Shown: positions 1 to 8,102 of the stretch, in pieces
How positions within the stretch are numbered: position 1 is the stretch's first letter
How the letters are laid out: each line of letters begins with the position of its first letter
Source: Gryllotalpicola daejeonensis
GTDB lineage: Bacteria > Actinomycetota > Actinomycetes > Actinomycetales > Microbacteriaceae
Assembly: GCF_039538145.1 (NCBI RefSeq)
Contig: NZ_BAABBV010000002.1
Coordinates: 620,001-684,000 of the forward strand
DNA: 64,000 nucleotides
Reading direction: 5' to 3'
Program-made: the position numbers and the translations under genes
The notes under the pieces: model-generated
What the model was told of the DNA's origin: nothing
The model's input: only the letters and a program-made list of their open reading frames with translations
Databases searched by the model: none

Positions 1-517
1 CGTTGCCGAGGCACCACATGCGCACGTTGTGCGGCTCAGGCGACCCGTTCGCGATCCGCAGATCGGAGAGCGCGGTGCCGGAAGGATGGTTCGCGTATTC
101 GAGGAGGTCGAGGGCTTCGAGGATGCCGCGGGTGCCGAGGTTCACGGCCAGCATCAGCTCGGAGTCGGTGAGCTTCAGCCAGCGGGCGAACTCGTCGAGG
201 CCGACCTGGTTCGTCTCGATCGAGCGCCATGCGAGGTCACGCCGCACGGGGCGCTTGTCGCGGGGGCCGACGGAGTCCTCCCACCGGAACCCCGATACGA
301 AGTTGCCGCCGGGGTACCGGATGGTGGTGCTGCCGAGCTCCTTCACCAGCTCGACCACGTCGAGCCGGAAGCCGTCCTCGTTCGCCGTCTCGTGCCCCGG
401 CTCATAGATGCCGTCGTAGACGCAGCGCCCGAGGTGCTCCACGAAGGATCCGAAGGTGCGGCGGTTGACCGGGGCGATGACGGCCTGCTTGTCGAGCTCG
501 ATGTGGGCGCGCGCCAA
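1..517 (-). CDS. abfA: GH51 alpha-L-arabinofuranosidase, N-terminal part (cut by window edge)
   Basis: Cytoplasmic exo-enzyme removing alpha-L-arabinofuranosyl units from arabinan and arabinoxylan oligosaccharides. About 172 N-terminal residues are visible; GH51 enzymes are usually near 500. The translation shows the characteristic N-terminal blocks RRTFGSFVEHLGRCVYDGIY and TTIRYPGGNFVSGF, followed by a segment rich in the expected substrate-barrel residues (NLGTRG, EALDLLEYAN). There is no signal peptide. I place the start at a TTG at 517, because GAAAGGAC lies a few bases upstream and the family similarity begins almost at once (HIELDKQAVIAPVN). The catalytic Glu residues lie beyond the window. 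It is divergent from the LacI gene at 600, which probably controls it. The family call is firm; the exact start is likely but not certain. Confidence 0.88.
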   Translation of the reverse strand, partial: MARAHIELDKQAVIAPVNRRTFGSFVEHLGRCVYDGIYEPGHETANEDGFRLDVVELVKELGSTTIRYPGGNFVSGFRWEDSVGPRDKRPVRRDLAWRSIETNQVGLDEFARWLKLTDSELMLAVNLGTRGILEALDLLEYANHPSGTALSDLRIANGSPEPHNVRMWCLGN

Positions 518-552
518 TTAAGGGGTCCTTTCGAAGGAAATTCCGGGTTCTC

Positions 553-585
553 CTAGCCTTTCACGGCGCCGCCGGGTTCACCGAC
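553..585 (-). other. Possible leftover C-terminal tail of a MalG-type permease
   Basis: Just upstream of the abfA start, on the same strand, a short open stretch ends ...GEPGGAVKG followed by TAG at 553-555. MalG-type sugar permeases commonly end this way; the complete permease at the right end of this window ends GGLTGAVKG. The rest of such a permease is absent, and the LacI gene begins in its place on the other strand. Only about ten residues support this, so chance is possible. Confidence 0.22.
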
Positions 586-599
586 ACTGCGCGCGCAAT

Positions 600-1664
600 A
601 TGGTGGGCGGCATGTCTCCACGGCCGATCAGCGCCCGACCGACCCTCTCGGCGGTCGCAGAGGCAGCCGGCACCAGCATTCCCACGGTGTCGAAGGTGCT
701 GCGCGGCGGCACCGACGTCTCCGCAGAGACGCGCGCCAAGGTCATGGCAGCCGTGCAGGCGGTCGGCTACGTGCGCAAGGGCATGAAGAGCGCACTCACG
801 GCCGACGCCGCGTCGGGCGACAGCGGGCTGTCGAACCTGCTCGAGCTGGTCGTGACGCACCTCGAGGGCTCGTGGGCGAACCTCGTGCTCGCGGGCATCG
901 GCCACGAGGCGGCGAGCGCGGGGCTCGACGTCGTGCTCACCCTCGCCAAGCCGGACACCGATTGGGCATCCCGCATCCTCCGCCGCCGCAGTGTGGGCAT
1001 CGTCGGGGTGCTGCTCGACCCCGGCACAGCGCAGTTCAGCACGCTGTGCGCCGCCGGCATTCCCATGGTGCTCATCGAGCCGATGCAGGCCGCGCCCGGG
1101 GGCACCGCGGGCATCGGCCTCGCCAACTGGGACGCGGGGCGGCTCGCTGCCGAGCATCTGCTGTCGCTCGGGCACCGCCGCATGGGCGTCATCGCCGGCT
1201 CCCCGAAGCACATCTACAGCCGGGCACGCGTCGATGGCTTCCGTTCGGCGGTCGCGGCGGTCGGCGCCCCTGACACCGCCGTCGCCGTGGCGCCCGGCCG
1301 GTGGAAAGAGGATCGCGCGGCCGCCGACACCCACGAACTGCTCGACAAGGACCCGACGATCACCGCGATCTTCGCCTGCTCTGACTCGATGGCCCTCGGC
1401 GTGTACAGCGCGCTCGCGGAACGCGGCTTGCGCGTCCCCGAGGACGTCAGTGTGGTCGGCTTCGACGACTTGCCCGAGGCGCACTGGATCAGCCCACCGC
1501 TCACGACCGTGCGCCAGCCGAGCCGCGAGATGGGCGAGAGCGCTGTGCGGATGCTGCTCGACCTCGCCCGAGCAGAGAATCCCACCGACCGCGCGCGCCC
1601 GCGCCTCGAGATGGCGGCGGAGCTGGTGGTGCGGGCGTCGACCGGGCCGGCGCGTTCCGCCTAG
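600..1664 (+). CDS. LacI-family transcriptional regulator
   Basis: Sugar-responsive repressor of about 350 residues. The N-terminal helix-turn-helix with hinge reads TLSAVAEAAGTSIPTVSKVLRGG. The periplasmic-binding-protein-like effector domain follows, with the usual LGHRRMGVIAG and VPEDVSVVGFDDLPEA blocks. An internal ATG at 612 is an equally plausible start, since neither has a strong ribosome binding site. It is divergent from the GH51 gene and lies upstream of an orphan sugar-binding lipoprotein, so both are likely targets. It belongs to the same subgroup (TVSKVLNGR-type hinge) as the LacI genes at 47.4, 48.4 and 53.8 kb. The effector is unknown; an arabino- or xylo-oligosaccharide is a reasonable guess. 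Confidence 0.9.
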   Translation: MVGGMSPRPISARPTLSAVAEAAGTSIPTVSKVLRGGTDVSAETRAKVMAAVQAVGYVRKGMKSALTADAASGDSGLSNLLELVVTHLEGSWANLVLAGIGHEAASAGLDVVLTLAKPDTDWASRILRRRSVGIVGVLLDPGTAQFSTLCAAGIPMVLIEPMQAAPGGTAGIGLANWDAGRLAAEHLLSLGHRRMGVIAGSPKHIYSRARVDGFRSAVAAVGAPDTAVAVAPGRWKEDRAAADTHELLDKDPTITAIFACSDSMALGVYSALAERGLRVPEDVSVVGFDDLPEAHWISPPLTTVRQPSREMGESAVRMLLDLARAENPTDRARPRLEMAAELVVRASTGPARSA

Positions 1665-1702
1665 GCATCCGTCTCAATATTTCTAGGCATCCGTCTCAAT
1701 AT
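1661..1702. repeat. Two head-to-tail copies of a 20-bp sequence
   Basis: CTAGGCATCCGTCTCAATAT occurs at 1661-1680 and again at 1683-1702, separated by TT. The first copy contains the stop codon of the LacI gene. Both copies contain GGCATCCG, the reverse complement of the octamer that recurs throughout the window. The repeat may be a small duplication. Confidence 0.9.
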
Positions 1703-1703
1703 A

Positions 1704-1800
1704 TTTGCGCAACTTTTGGCTGCGCCGATCGTTGCGCGTCGTGCTTCGCCGTGCAAATAATGACTACAGGGCTCCGCATTCGCGATTCTTTGCGCAACTT
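1704..1800 (+). promoter_or_regulatory. Upstream region of orphan binding protein with two TTGCGCAA operators
   Basis: TTTGCGCAACTT is present at 1704-1715 and at 1789-1800. Its core TTGCGCAA is a perfect palindrome with the central CG typical of LacI-family operators. The second copy lies about 60 bp before the start of the binding-protein gene. The adjacent LacI protein is the natural candidate to bind here, and two sites about 85 bp apart could permit looping. The assignment is inference. Confidence 0.5.
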
Positions 1801-1858
1801 CTTGCGGAGGCCCGTCGTTCAGCGCAGAGCGGTGGCAACCGCCGAAGGGGAAACAGCA

Positions 1859-3175
1859 ATGAAGCAGCCTCAGAAGACAGACATCTCACGGCGGGGGCTG
1901 CTCACGGCGGCAGCCGGCACGGCGGCGACCATCGCACTGGCGGGGTGCACACGGGCGGGCTCGGACTCGGGTTCGGGCGGCAAGCCGATCGCGTTCTGGA
2001 ACATGCCATGGGGTGGCACCCAGTTCGCCCCGACCGACAAGAAGATCACCCTGGCCTACAAGCCGAGCGGCTCGCTGCCGCGTGCGACGTACCAGTCGAT
2101 CGCCTGGGCGAACTTCACGCAGACCTTCGCGTCGGCGATCGCCTCGAACACCGGGCCGGCCGTCAGCAGTGGAAGCGGAACCCAGGCCTTCCAGTTCGCC
2201 GAGCAGAACAAGATCGCCTATGCGGATCACCTGCTCGACTCGTGGAAGTCCAATGGGCTCTACGACGACTTCCTGCCCGGGCTTCTCGACACGATGAAGA
2301 CCCCGAAGGGCTACGTCGCCGTGCCGTACAACCTCGACATGCGCGTGCTCTGGTATCGGAAGTCGCTCCTTGAGAAAGCCGGCGTCGAGCCGCCGACGGA
2401 CTGGCAGTCGTACCTCGATGCCTGCGCGGCGCTGAAGAAGCTCGGCATCTACGGCTTCGGCGCAGCCTCGGGCACGAACGGCAATGCGTTCCAGGCGCTC
2501 GTCAGCATCATGATCAACAACGGCGGCGGCCTCTTCGATGAGGACCAGCAGCCGAACTGCGTGACGAAAGAGAACACCGACGCGCTCGACTGGGTCGTCG
2601 AGCTGGTGCGGAAGGGCTACGTCGACCCGCGCACCGCCGGCTACACGACCTCGAACGCCTACGCGCAGTGGAGCGCCGACAAGTTCGCGATGGGGTTCGA
2701 AGCGCCTGGCCTCGCACAGCAGGTCTCGGCCGCGGCCCGGAAGGACATGTTCGTCGCAGATCCGCTGACCTCGGCGAACGGAACGAAGGGCACGCTCTCG
2801 TTCCCGAACAACATCATGATGTACAAGAACACCCCGAGCCAGAAGGGTTCAGAGGCGTTCCTCACGTACTACTTCAAGAACATGTCGCCGCTGTGGACGA
2901 AGAACACCGGCATCGGCCTGCCCGTTCTCAAATCGATCGCCAACACGCCGGAGTTCCAGTCAGACGCCAACGCCGCGAAGATGATCTCGGACTGGCAGCC
3001 CATCGCGAAGACGTGGGCCGCGCCCGGCGGCGCCGCCCTCTTCTCGAACGTCACCCTCGTCGACAGCACTCCGGCGATGTCGACGTTCGCGCAGCAGGTC
3101 CTGTCGCTGAAGGCGACCCCTCAAGAGGCGCTCAAGACGCTGCAGCAGACGCTGACCTCAGAGATCAAGAAGTAG
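1859..3175 (+). CDS. Extracellular sugar-binding lipoprotein (SBP family 1), without adjacent permeases
   Basis: Substrate-binding protein of an ABC sugar importer, 438 residues, expected to be anchored outside the membrane. The N-terminus has a Tat-type signal SRRGLLTAAAGTAATIALAGC, with twin arginine, hydrophobic stretch and lipobox Cys. The ATG at 1859 is chosen because CGAAGGGG precedes it at the right distance. The protein is strikingly similar to the binding protein at 58.8-60.1 kb: both contain AFWNMPWG/KFWNMPWG, WANFTQTF, QAFQFA and PNNIMMYKNTPSQKGSEAF. Unlike that paralogue, it has no permease genes beside it, so it may dock onto a transporter encoded elsewhere or be left over from a rearrangement. 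Its stop overlaps the convergent ROK gene by 11 bp. Confidence 0.9.
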   Translation: MKQPQKTDISRRGLLTAAAGTAATIALAGCTRAGSDSGSGGKPIAFWNMPWGGTQFAPTDKKITLAYKPSGSLPRATYQSIAWANFTQTFASAIASNTGPAVSSGSGTQAFQFAEQNKIAYADHLLDSWKSNGLYDDFLPGLLDTMKTPKGYVAVPYNLDMRVLWYRKSLLEKAGVEPPTDWQSYLDACAALKKLGIYGFGAASGTNGNAFQALVSIMINNGGGLFDEDQQPNCVTKENTDALDWVVELVRKGYVDPRTAGYTTSNAYAQWSADKFAMGFEAPGLAQQVSAAARKDMFVADPLTSANGTKGTLSFPNNIMMYKNTPSQKGSEAFLTYYFKNMSPLWTKNTGIGLPVLKSIANTPEFQSDANAAKMISDWQPIAKTWAAPGGAALFSNVTLVDSTPAMSTFAQQVLSLKATPQEALKTLQQTLTSEIKK

Positions 3176-4355
3176 GCGAGCCGATCGACGCCGGGTCGGT
3201 CAGCAGTGGCTCGAACGCGAGCTCGGCGGCGCCGATGAGCAGGATGTCGCTGCCGAGCCGCGTGCGCGTGATCTGCACGCCCTCGAGCGTCTCGGGCAGC
3301 GTCGACTGCGCCACTGCCCGGTCGAGCACGGCGCCGTCGGCCTGATAGAGGGTCGCGAGGAATCCGCCGAGCACCACGAGTCGCGGGTTGAAGAGCGTGA
3401 GGGCGGTACCGAGCGCGATTCCGAGCAGCCCGAGCTGGCGCCGCACCTCCTCGCGCACGGCCGGGTCCTCGGAGGCCAGCACGGCGGCGGTCAGGCTGTC
3501 AGCATCGACCCTCGCGCCCTCGAGGCCGAGCAGGTCGAGCAGGCGCGCGCGGCTGACCTCGGCTTCGAAGGTGCCGGCGAGCCCGCCGGAATCGACCGCG
3601 TCCGACGACCCGACGCGCACGTGCCCCAGCTCACCTGCGTGACCGGCCGCACCCGTGAACGCCGCGCCGCCGAGGATCACCCCGCCGCCGATGCCGCTCG
3701 AGCCGCCGTTGACGTAGATGAGCTCGCTCACGCCGACGCCGGCGCCGAAGACGTGCTCTGCATAGGCGCCCAGCTGGGCGTCGTTCGATGCGCGGACGGG
3801 CATGCCCGTGGCATCCGCCAGCAGCTGTGCGAACGGAACGTCGACCCAGCCGAGATGCGGCGCCCGGCGCACGAGGCCGTCGGCTTGGCGCACGAGGCCC
3901 GGCATGGCGACGCCGATGCCGACAACGTGGTCGACGGATGCCGTCTCGACCAGCCCGGCGATCGCGTCGGCCGCCGCGGCGACGGCTTCGTCGGGGCTCG
4001 GAACGTGATCGAGCGCGACGCGGCGGCGCTGCTGCACGCGGCCGTCGAGCCCGACAAGACCCACGGTGACGGCGTCGATCTCGGGGTTCACGGCGAGCGC
4101 GGCGATGCGCGGGTTCGGCGAGATGACCGGGCTCGGGCGGCCGACGCGCAGGTTCGCGTTGGGGCCGGATTCCGTGACGAGACCCAGCTCGACCAGCTCG
4201 CCGACGAGCGCGCCGATGGTCGAGCGGTTGAGGCCGGTCTCGCGCGTGACGTCCGACCGAGACACCGGGCCGACGTGGTGCGCGATCGTCAGCACGGTCG
4301 ACAGGTTGTGCATGCGCACGCTGTCGAGGTTGTTGCCGCGCCTGGTCGGGCTCAC
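3165..4355 (-). CDS. ROK-family transcriptional regulator
   Basis: About 396 residues: an N-terminal winged helix-turn-helix (NLSTVLTIAHHVGPVSRSDV, then GLNRSTIGALVGELVELGLV) joined to a ROK sugar-kinase-like domain. Such proteins repress sugar genes and sense carbohydrates. I chose a GTG at 4355, preceded by GAAAGGGG; a GTG two codons upstream is possible. The ATP-binding loop is degenerate, as usual in regulators. The Cys-rich zinc motif of ROK proteins (CxCGxxGCxE) is also missing: the corresponding stretch reads HVRVGSSDAVDSGGLAG. The nearby GH1 gene, the small membrane protein or the orphan binding protein could be targets, but nothing in the sequence decides this. Confidence 0.88.
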   Translation of the reverse strand: MSPTRRGNNLDSVRMHNLSTVLTIAHHVGPVSRSDVTRETGLNRSTIGALVGELVELGLVTESGPNANLRVGRPSPVISPNPRIAALAVNPEIDAVTVGLVGLDGRVQQRRRVALDHVPSPDEAVAAAADAIAGLVETASVDHVVGIGVAMPGLVRQADGLVRRAPHLGWVDVPFAQLLADATGMPVRASNDAQLGAYAEHVFGAGVGVSELIYVNGGSSGIGGGVILGGAAFTGAAGHAGELGHVRVGSSDAVDSGGLAGTFEAEVSRARLLDLLGLEGARVDADSLTAAVLASEDPAVREEVRRQLGLLGIALGTALTLFNPRLVVLGGFLATLYQADGAVLDRAVAQSTLPETLEGVQITRTRLGSDILLIGAAELAFEPLLTDPASIGSPTS

Positions 4356-4502
4356 GCGCACCCCTTTCTCGAGCTCGCCGATGGTCGCCTCCGAGCATCC
4401 CACGAACTGGGGCGCGGTGCCGCGCACGCAGCGTGCGCCGCGCTCTCGACGCGACCGAGACGCGCGACTAGGTTGAAGCGAATCGCACTCGATCGGAGCA
4501 GC

Positions 4503-4778
4503 ATGAACAATCCCATGGTCGGCTTCGCGCTGGCGCCGCTCATCGCCCTCATCCTCTACGTGCTGCTGTTCGGGTTCATCGCGTGGACGCTCTATGCCGT
4601 GATCCGAGGCGCCGCCCGCACTGCGCTCGACGATCACTACCGCAAGGTGCAGTGGTACGAGCAGACCGGGCTCTGGTACAGCGGCAGGCCTCCGAAAGGT
4701 CTGCCTGATGCGACCCAGCTGAGCCGCGAGGAGCGCAAGGAGCTGCCGAAGGACGCCAGGCCCGAGCGCGGGACGTAG
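4503..4778 (+). CDS. Small single-pass membrane protein of unknown function
   Basis: This 91-residue protein has one long hydrophobic segment near its N-terminus (FALAPLIALILYVLLFGFIA, about residues 8-32). A charged cytoplasmic-looking tail follows, with GLWYSGRPPKGLPDATQLS and a Lys/Arg/Glu-rich end. The ATG at 4503 follows CGGAGCAGC, a reasonable ribosome binding site. I recognise no family. It is divergent from the ROK gene with 147 bp between them and convergent with the GH1 gene. The composition and start signal make it a plausible real gene. Confidence 0.62.
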   Translation: MNNPMVGFALAPLIALILYVLLFGFIAWTLYAVIRGAARTALDDHYRKVQWYEQTGLWYSGRPPKGLPDATQLSREERKELPKDARPERGT

Positions 4779-4869
4779 CTCCCTCTTCCTGCGCTTCAGC
4801 GCCCTCGCGAGGATGCCGAGCAGGCATTGCCGTTGCGGTTGACTGTGCCCTGCACGGCAGGCTCGACCC

Positions 4870-6288
4870 CTACGCCTCGGGAATCGTCCCCGTCGCGGCG
4901 AGCTTCGCGTACCAGAGTGCGCTGTCCTTCTTCGTGCGCACCTGGGTCTCATAATCGACGTGGACGATGCCGAAGCGCTTCTCGTAGCCGAACGCCCACT
5001 CGAAGTTGTCCATCAGCGACCACACGAAGTAGCCGGTCAGCGGAACGCCGGCCTCGATCGCGCGGTGGGCGGCGGCGAAGTGACGCAGCAGGAAGTCGGT
5101 GCGCTCCGGGTCGTGCACCCGGCGCTCGCCGCCCTCTTCCACCACGCCGTCGTCGAAGGCGGCGCCGTTCTCGGTGATCACGAGGTCGTACTCGGGGTAG
5201 AGCTCGTGCGTCGAGACCAGCAGGTCGTAGAGACCCTTGGGCTGGATGTTCCAGCCCATCGCCGTGACCGGGCCCGGCACGTCGACCCACTCCACGCGCG
5301 TCGCGCCCGGGAAGGGCGTGCCCTGGCTCGGGTGCTCCTCAGCACTGCGCTTCACAACGTCGATGTTGTAGTAGTTGATGCCCACGACGTCGACCGGCTG
5401 GTGGATCAGCTCGAGGTCGCCGTCCTGCACGAACGACCAGTCGGTGATGTGCTTCGTGTCCTCGAGCAGGTCGGCCGGGTAGACGCCCCGCAGCTGCGGG
5501 TCGGTGAAGGCGCGGTTGCGCAGCGCCTCGATCTGGCGCTTGGCGTCGACGTCCTCGGGATTGCTCGGGTCTGCCGCGTAGACGGAGGCCAGGTTGTTGG
5601 TCACCGAGTACTTGGCGTCCGGCTTCGTCACCACCTTGCGCAGCTCGATGAGCGCGAGTCCGTGCGCGAGGTTGAGGTGGTGCACCGCCTGCAGGCTGGC
5701 GAGCTCGTTCTGGATGCCGGGGGCGTGATGCCCGTTCGCGTAGCCGAGGTAGGCCGCGCACCACGGCTCGTTCAGCGTCGTCCACACCGAGATGCGGTCG
5801 CCGAGGCGCTCGCCGACGACGCGGGCGTACTCGGCGAATGCGTAGCTCGTCTCGCGGTTGGTCCAGCCACCGCGGTCCTCGAGGGTCTGCGGCAGGTCCC
5901 AGTGGTACAGGGTGACGACCGGCTCGATGTCGCGCGCGATCAACCCGTCGATGACACGCTCGTAGAAGGCGAGGCCCGCCTCGTTCACGTCGCCTGTGCC
6001 GTCGGGGATGATGCGGGGCCACGCGATCGAGAGGCGGTATGCCCGCAAGCCCAGGCTCTTGATGAGATCCAGGTCCTCGTCGACGCGGTGGTAGAAGTCG
6101 ACGGCGACGTCACCGGTGTCGCCGTTCGCGACCTTCCCGGGGGTGTGGCTGAAGGTGTCCCAGATGCTCGGCTTCCGCCCGTCCTCTGCGACGGCGCCCT
6201 CGATCTGGTAGGCAGCGGTGGCCGAGCCGAAGGTGAAGCCCTCGGGGAAGGTCAGACCGCTCACGCGGAAGTCGTCGGTGGTGCTCAT
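4870..6288 (-). CDS. GH1 beta-glucosidase
   Basis: Cytoplasmic retaining beta-glucosidase/beta-galactosidase, 472 residues, the usual length for GH1. The N-terminal signature FTFGSATAAYQIEG is followed by the acid/base motif TLNEPW (Glu about 174) and the nucleophile motif ITENG (Glu about 373). There is no signal peptide. The ATG at 6288 begins just before the conserved domain. An upstream ATG would add MERFPFV, and the GGAGAGG within that stretch can serve as ribosome binding site for the shorter form. It is divergent from an oligosaccharide/peptide-type importer, so it probably hydrolyses an imported beta-glucoside such as cellobiose. The preferred sugar is inference. Confidence 0.95.
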   Translation of the reverse strand: MSTTDDFRVSGLTFPEGFTFGSATAAYQIEGAVAEDGRKPSIWDTFSHTPGKVANGDTGDVAVDFYHRVDEDLDLIKSLGLRAYRLSIAWPRIIPDGTGDVNEAGLAFYERVIDGLIARDIEPVVTLYHWDLPQTLEDRGGWTNRETSYAFAEYARVVGERLGDRISVWTTLNEPWCAAYLGYANGHHAPGIQNELASLQAVHHLNLAHGLALIELRKVVTKPDAKYSVTNNLASVYAADPSNPEDVDAKRQIEALRNRAFTDPQLRGVYPADLLEDTKHITDWSFVQDGDLELIHQPVDVVGINYYNIDVVKRSAEEHPSQGTPFPGATRVEWVDVPGPVTAMGWNIQPKGLYDLLVSTHELYPEYDLVITENGAAFDDGVVEEGGERRVHDPERTDFLLRHFAAAHRAIEAGVPLTGYFVWSLMDNFEWAFGYEKRFGIVHVDYETQVRTKKDSALWYAKLAATGTIPEA

Positions 6289-6403
6289 TACGAACGGAAA
6301 CCTCTCCATTGATGTCTGGCGTCGCATCGACCCACGATGAGGTGAATCGGTTAAGTGAAACCCTACCGGGAAGCGGGGCTCGTTCTTCCCGGCGGGACAC
6401 GCG

Positions 6404-6419
6404 AAACGTAAGCGCTTTC
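6404..6419. promoter_or_regulatory. LacI-type operator between GH1 gene and importer operon
   Basis: AAGCGCTT, a perfect palindrome at 6410-6417 within GAAACGTAAGCGCTTTCG, lies in the 206-bp divergent intergenic region. It is placed to affect both promoters. The same AAGCGCTT core is found upstream of the LacI gene at 42.7 kb. No LacI gene is adjacent, so a regulator acting in trans is implied. The rest of the 6289-6494 gap also holds an imperfect inverted repeat (CCGGGAA ... TTCCCGG). Confidence 0.5.
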
Positions 6420-6494
6420 GGTGGTAATCGATGCGTAACACTGTGCTGGGAAGCTCGCGTGTACATCGGCGTACTCGCAGACGGAGGAACAGGA

Positions 6495-8102
6495 ATGCAC
6501 CAATTCAGACGAGTGGCCGCCGTCGCGGTCGTCGGCACAGCAGCAGCGCTCGTCCTCGCGGCGTGCGGCTCTGGTGGAAGCTCGAACAATTCATCATCCG
6601 GTGCCGGCAAGAACCTCGTCGTCGACACGACCTACGACCTGGTCACGCTCGACCCGGGTCGCGACTTCGAGTTCACCGGCAACCTGATCGACGCGCAGCT
6701 CTACGAGACCGCCCTGACCTACAAGGGCGACGACCTCTCGAAGCCCGTTCCCGAGATCACCACCTACTCGATCTCCGACGACGACAAGGTCGTCACCCTC
6801 AAGCTCAACGGCAAGCACACCTTCTCCGACGGCAAAGCGGTCACGGCCGACGACATCGTCTTTTCGTACCAGCGCCTCCTGGGCCTCGCCGGCAACCCGT
6901 CGTTCCTGCTGCAGGACCCCGCAGGCAAGAACATCGAGATCGCGAAGACCGACGACAACACCGTCACGCTGACCAGCTCGGTCGCGAACCCCGCGCTGCC
7001 GTTCATCCTGCCGAACCCGTCGCTCGGCATCGTCGAGAAGTCCGTCGTCACCGCGAACGGCGGAACAACCGACGAGAAGGACTCCGCGCAGTCCTACCTC
7101 GACGCGCACTCGGCCGGCTCCGGCCCCTACGAGATCAGCTCGAGCGACATCAAGTCCCGGGTCGTGCTGACGGCGAATCCGCACTACGCAGGTGACAAGC
7201 CGGTCTACACGAAGGTGGTCGTCCAGAACGCGACGGGCGCGACCCAGAAGGTGAACCTGCAGTCGGGTGCCGCGCAGTTCGCGACCGACGTCTCCCCGCA
7301 GGACGCGAAGTCGCTCGAGAGTGCCGGCAAGATCAAGACCACCTCGGGCGCCTCGCTTTACACGCTGTACGCGTGGTTCAACCAGATGCCGCAGTTCGGC
7401 GGCCCGGTCGCCAACGAGGACTTCCTCAACGCGGTGCGCCACGGCATCGACTACGACAAGATCCTGAAGCTCGTCGGCCCCGGCTCCGTGCAGCCCGGCG
7501 GCGTCGTGCCGCAGGGCGTCTTCGGCTCGCTCAAGTCTGACCCGAGCAACAGCTACGACCCCGCGACGGCGAAGTCCGACCTCGAGAAGTCGGGCTACAA
7601 GGGCCAGGCGATCAAGCTGCTCGTCGACAGCGAGGCGACCGCGGGCAACGCGAGCTTCCTGACGATCGCGCAGACGATCCAGGCGCAGCTGAAAGAGATC
7701 GGCATCAACCTGCAGCTCGAGCCGCAGCCCGGCGCCACCGCGCTCGCGACATTCCGCTCACACACCTTCCAGGCGGGCTTCGCCGAGTGGGGCGCGGACT
7801 TCCCCGACGCCTCTGACTACGTCGCCTTCGGCCCCGACCAGAACGTCGGCCTGCGCGCCGGCTGGGCGACCGGCAAGGGCATCGACAGCGCAGAGACGCT
7901 GAAGCCGCTCTTCGACAAGGCGCTGACCACGACCGACAACTCGGCGCGCGAGAAGGCCTGGCAGGACGTGCAGACCGAGATGAACAAGGTCGGCCCGTTC
8001 ATCCCGATCCTGCAGCCCGGAGCGCTCGAGTCCTACTCGCCGTCGGTGAAGGGCGTCGTCTACAACCCGCTGTGGAACGTCAAGTTCAGTGACCTCAAGT
8101 AA
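6495..8102 (+). CDS. Family 5 substrate-binding lipoprotein of an Opp/Dpp-type ABC importer
   Basis: Receptor of 535 residues that captures a peptide or, given the context, a beta-linked oligosaccharide. The ATG at 6495 follows ACGGAGGAACAGGA. The signal peptide HQFRRVAAVAVVGTAAALVL ends in the lipobox LAAC, followed by a Ser/Asn linker. The SBP_bac_5 domain shows GRDFEFTGNLIDAQLYETAL near the start and DGKAVTADDIVFSYQRL, the hallmark of this family. It is first of a five-gene operon (binding protein, two permeases, two ATPases) with overlapping or nearly overlapping ends. In actinobacteria and thermophiles, related importers carry cello- and xylo-oligosaccharides, and the divergent GH1 gene supports that reading. 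Confidence 0.92.
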   Translation: MHQFRRVAAVAVVGTAAALVLAACGSGGSSNNSSSGAGKNLVVDTTYDLVTLDPGRDFEFTGNLIDAQLYETALTYKGDDLSKPVPEITTYSISDDDKVVTLKLNGKHTFSDGKAVTADDIVFSYQRLLGLAGNPSFLLQDPAGKNIEIAKTDDNTVTLTSSVANPALPFILPNPSLGIVEKSVVTANGGTTDEKDSAQSYLDAHSAGSGPYEISSSDIKSRVVLTANPHYAGDKPVYTKVVVQNATGATQKVNLQSGAAQFATDVSPQDAKSLESAGKIKTTSGASLYTLYAWFNQMPQFGGPVANEDFLNAVRHGIDYDKILKLVGPGSVQPGGVVPQGVFGSLKSDPSNSYDPATAKSDLEKSGYKGQAIKLLVDSEATAGNASFLTIAQTIQAQLKEIGINLQLEPQPGATALATFRSHTFQAGFAEWGADFPDASDYVAFGPDQNVGLRAGWATGKGIDSAETLKPLFDKALTTTDNSAREKAWQDVQTEMNKVGPFIPILQPGALESYSPSVKGVVYNPLWNVKFSDLK

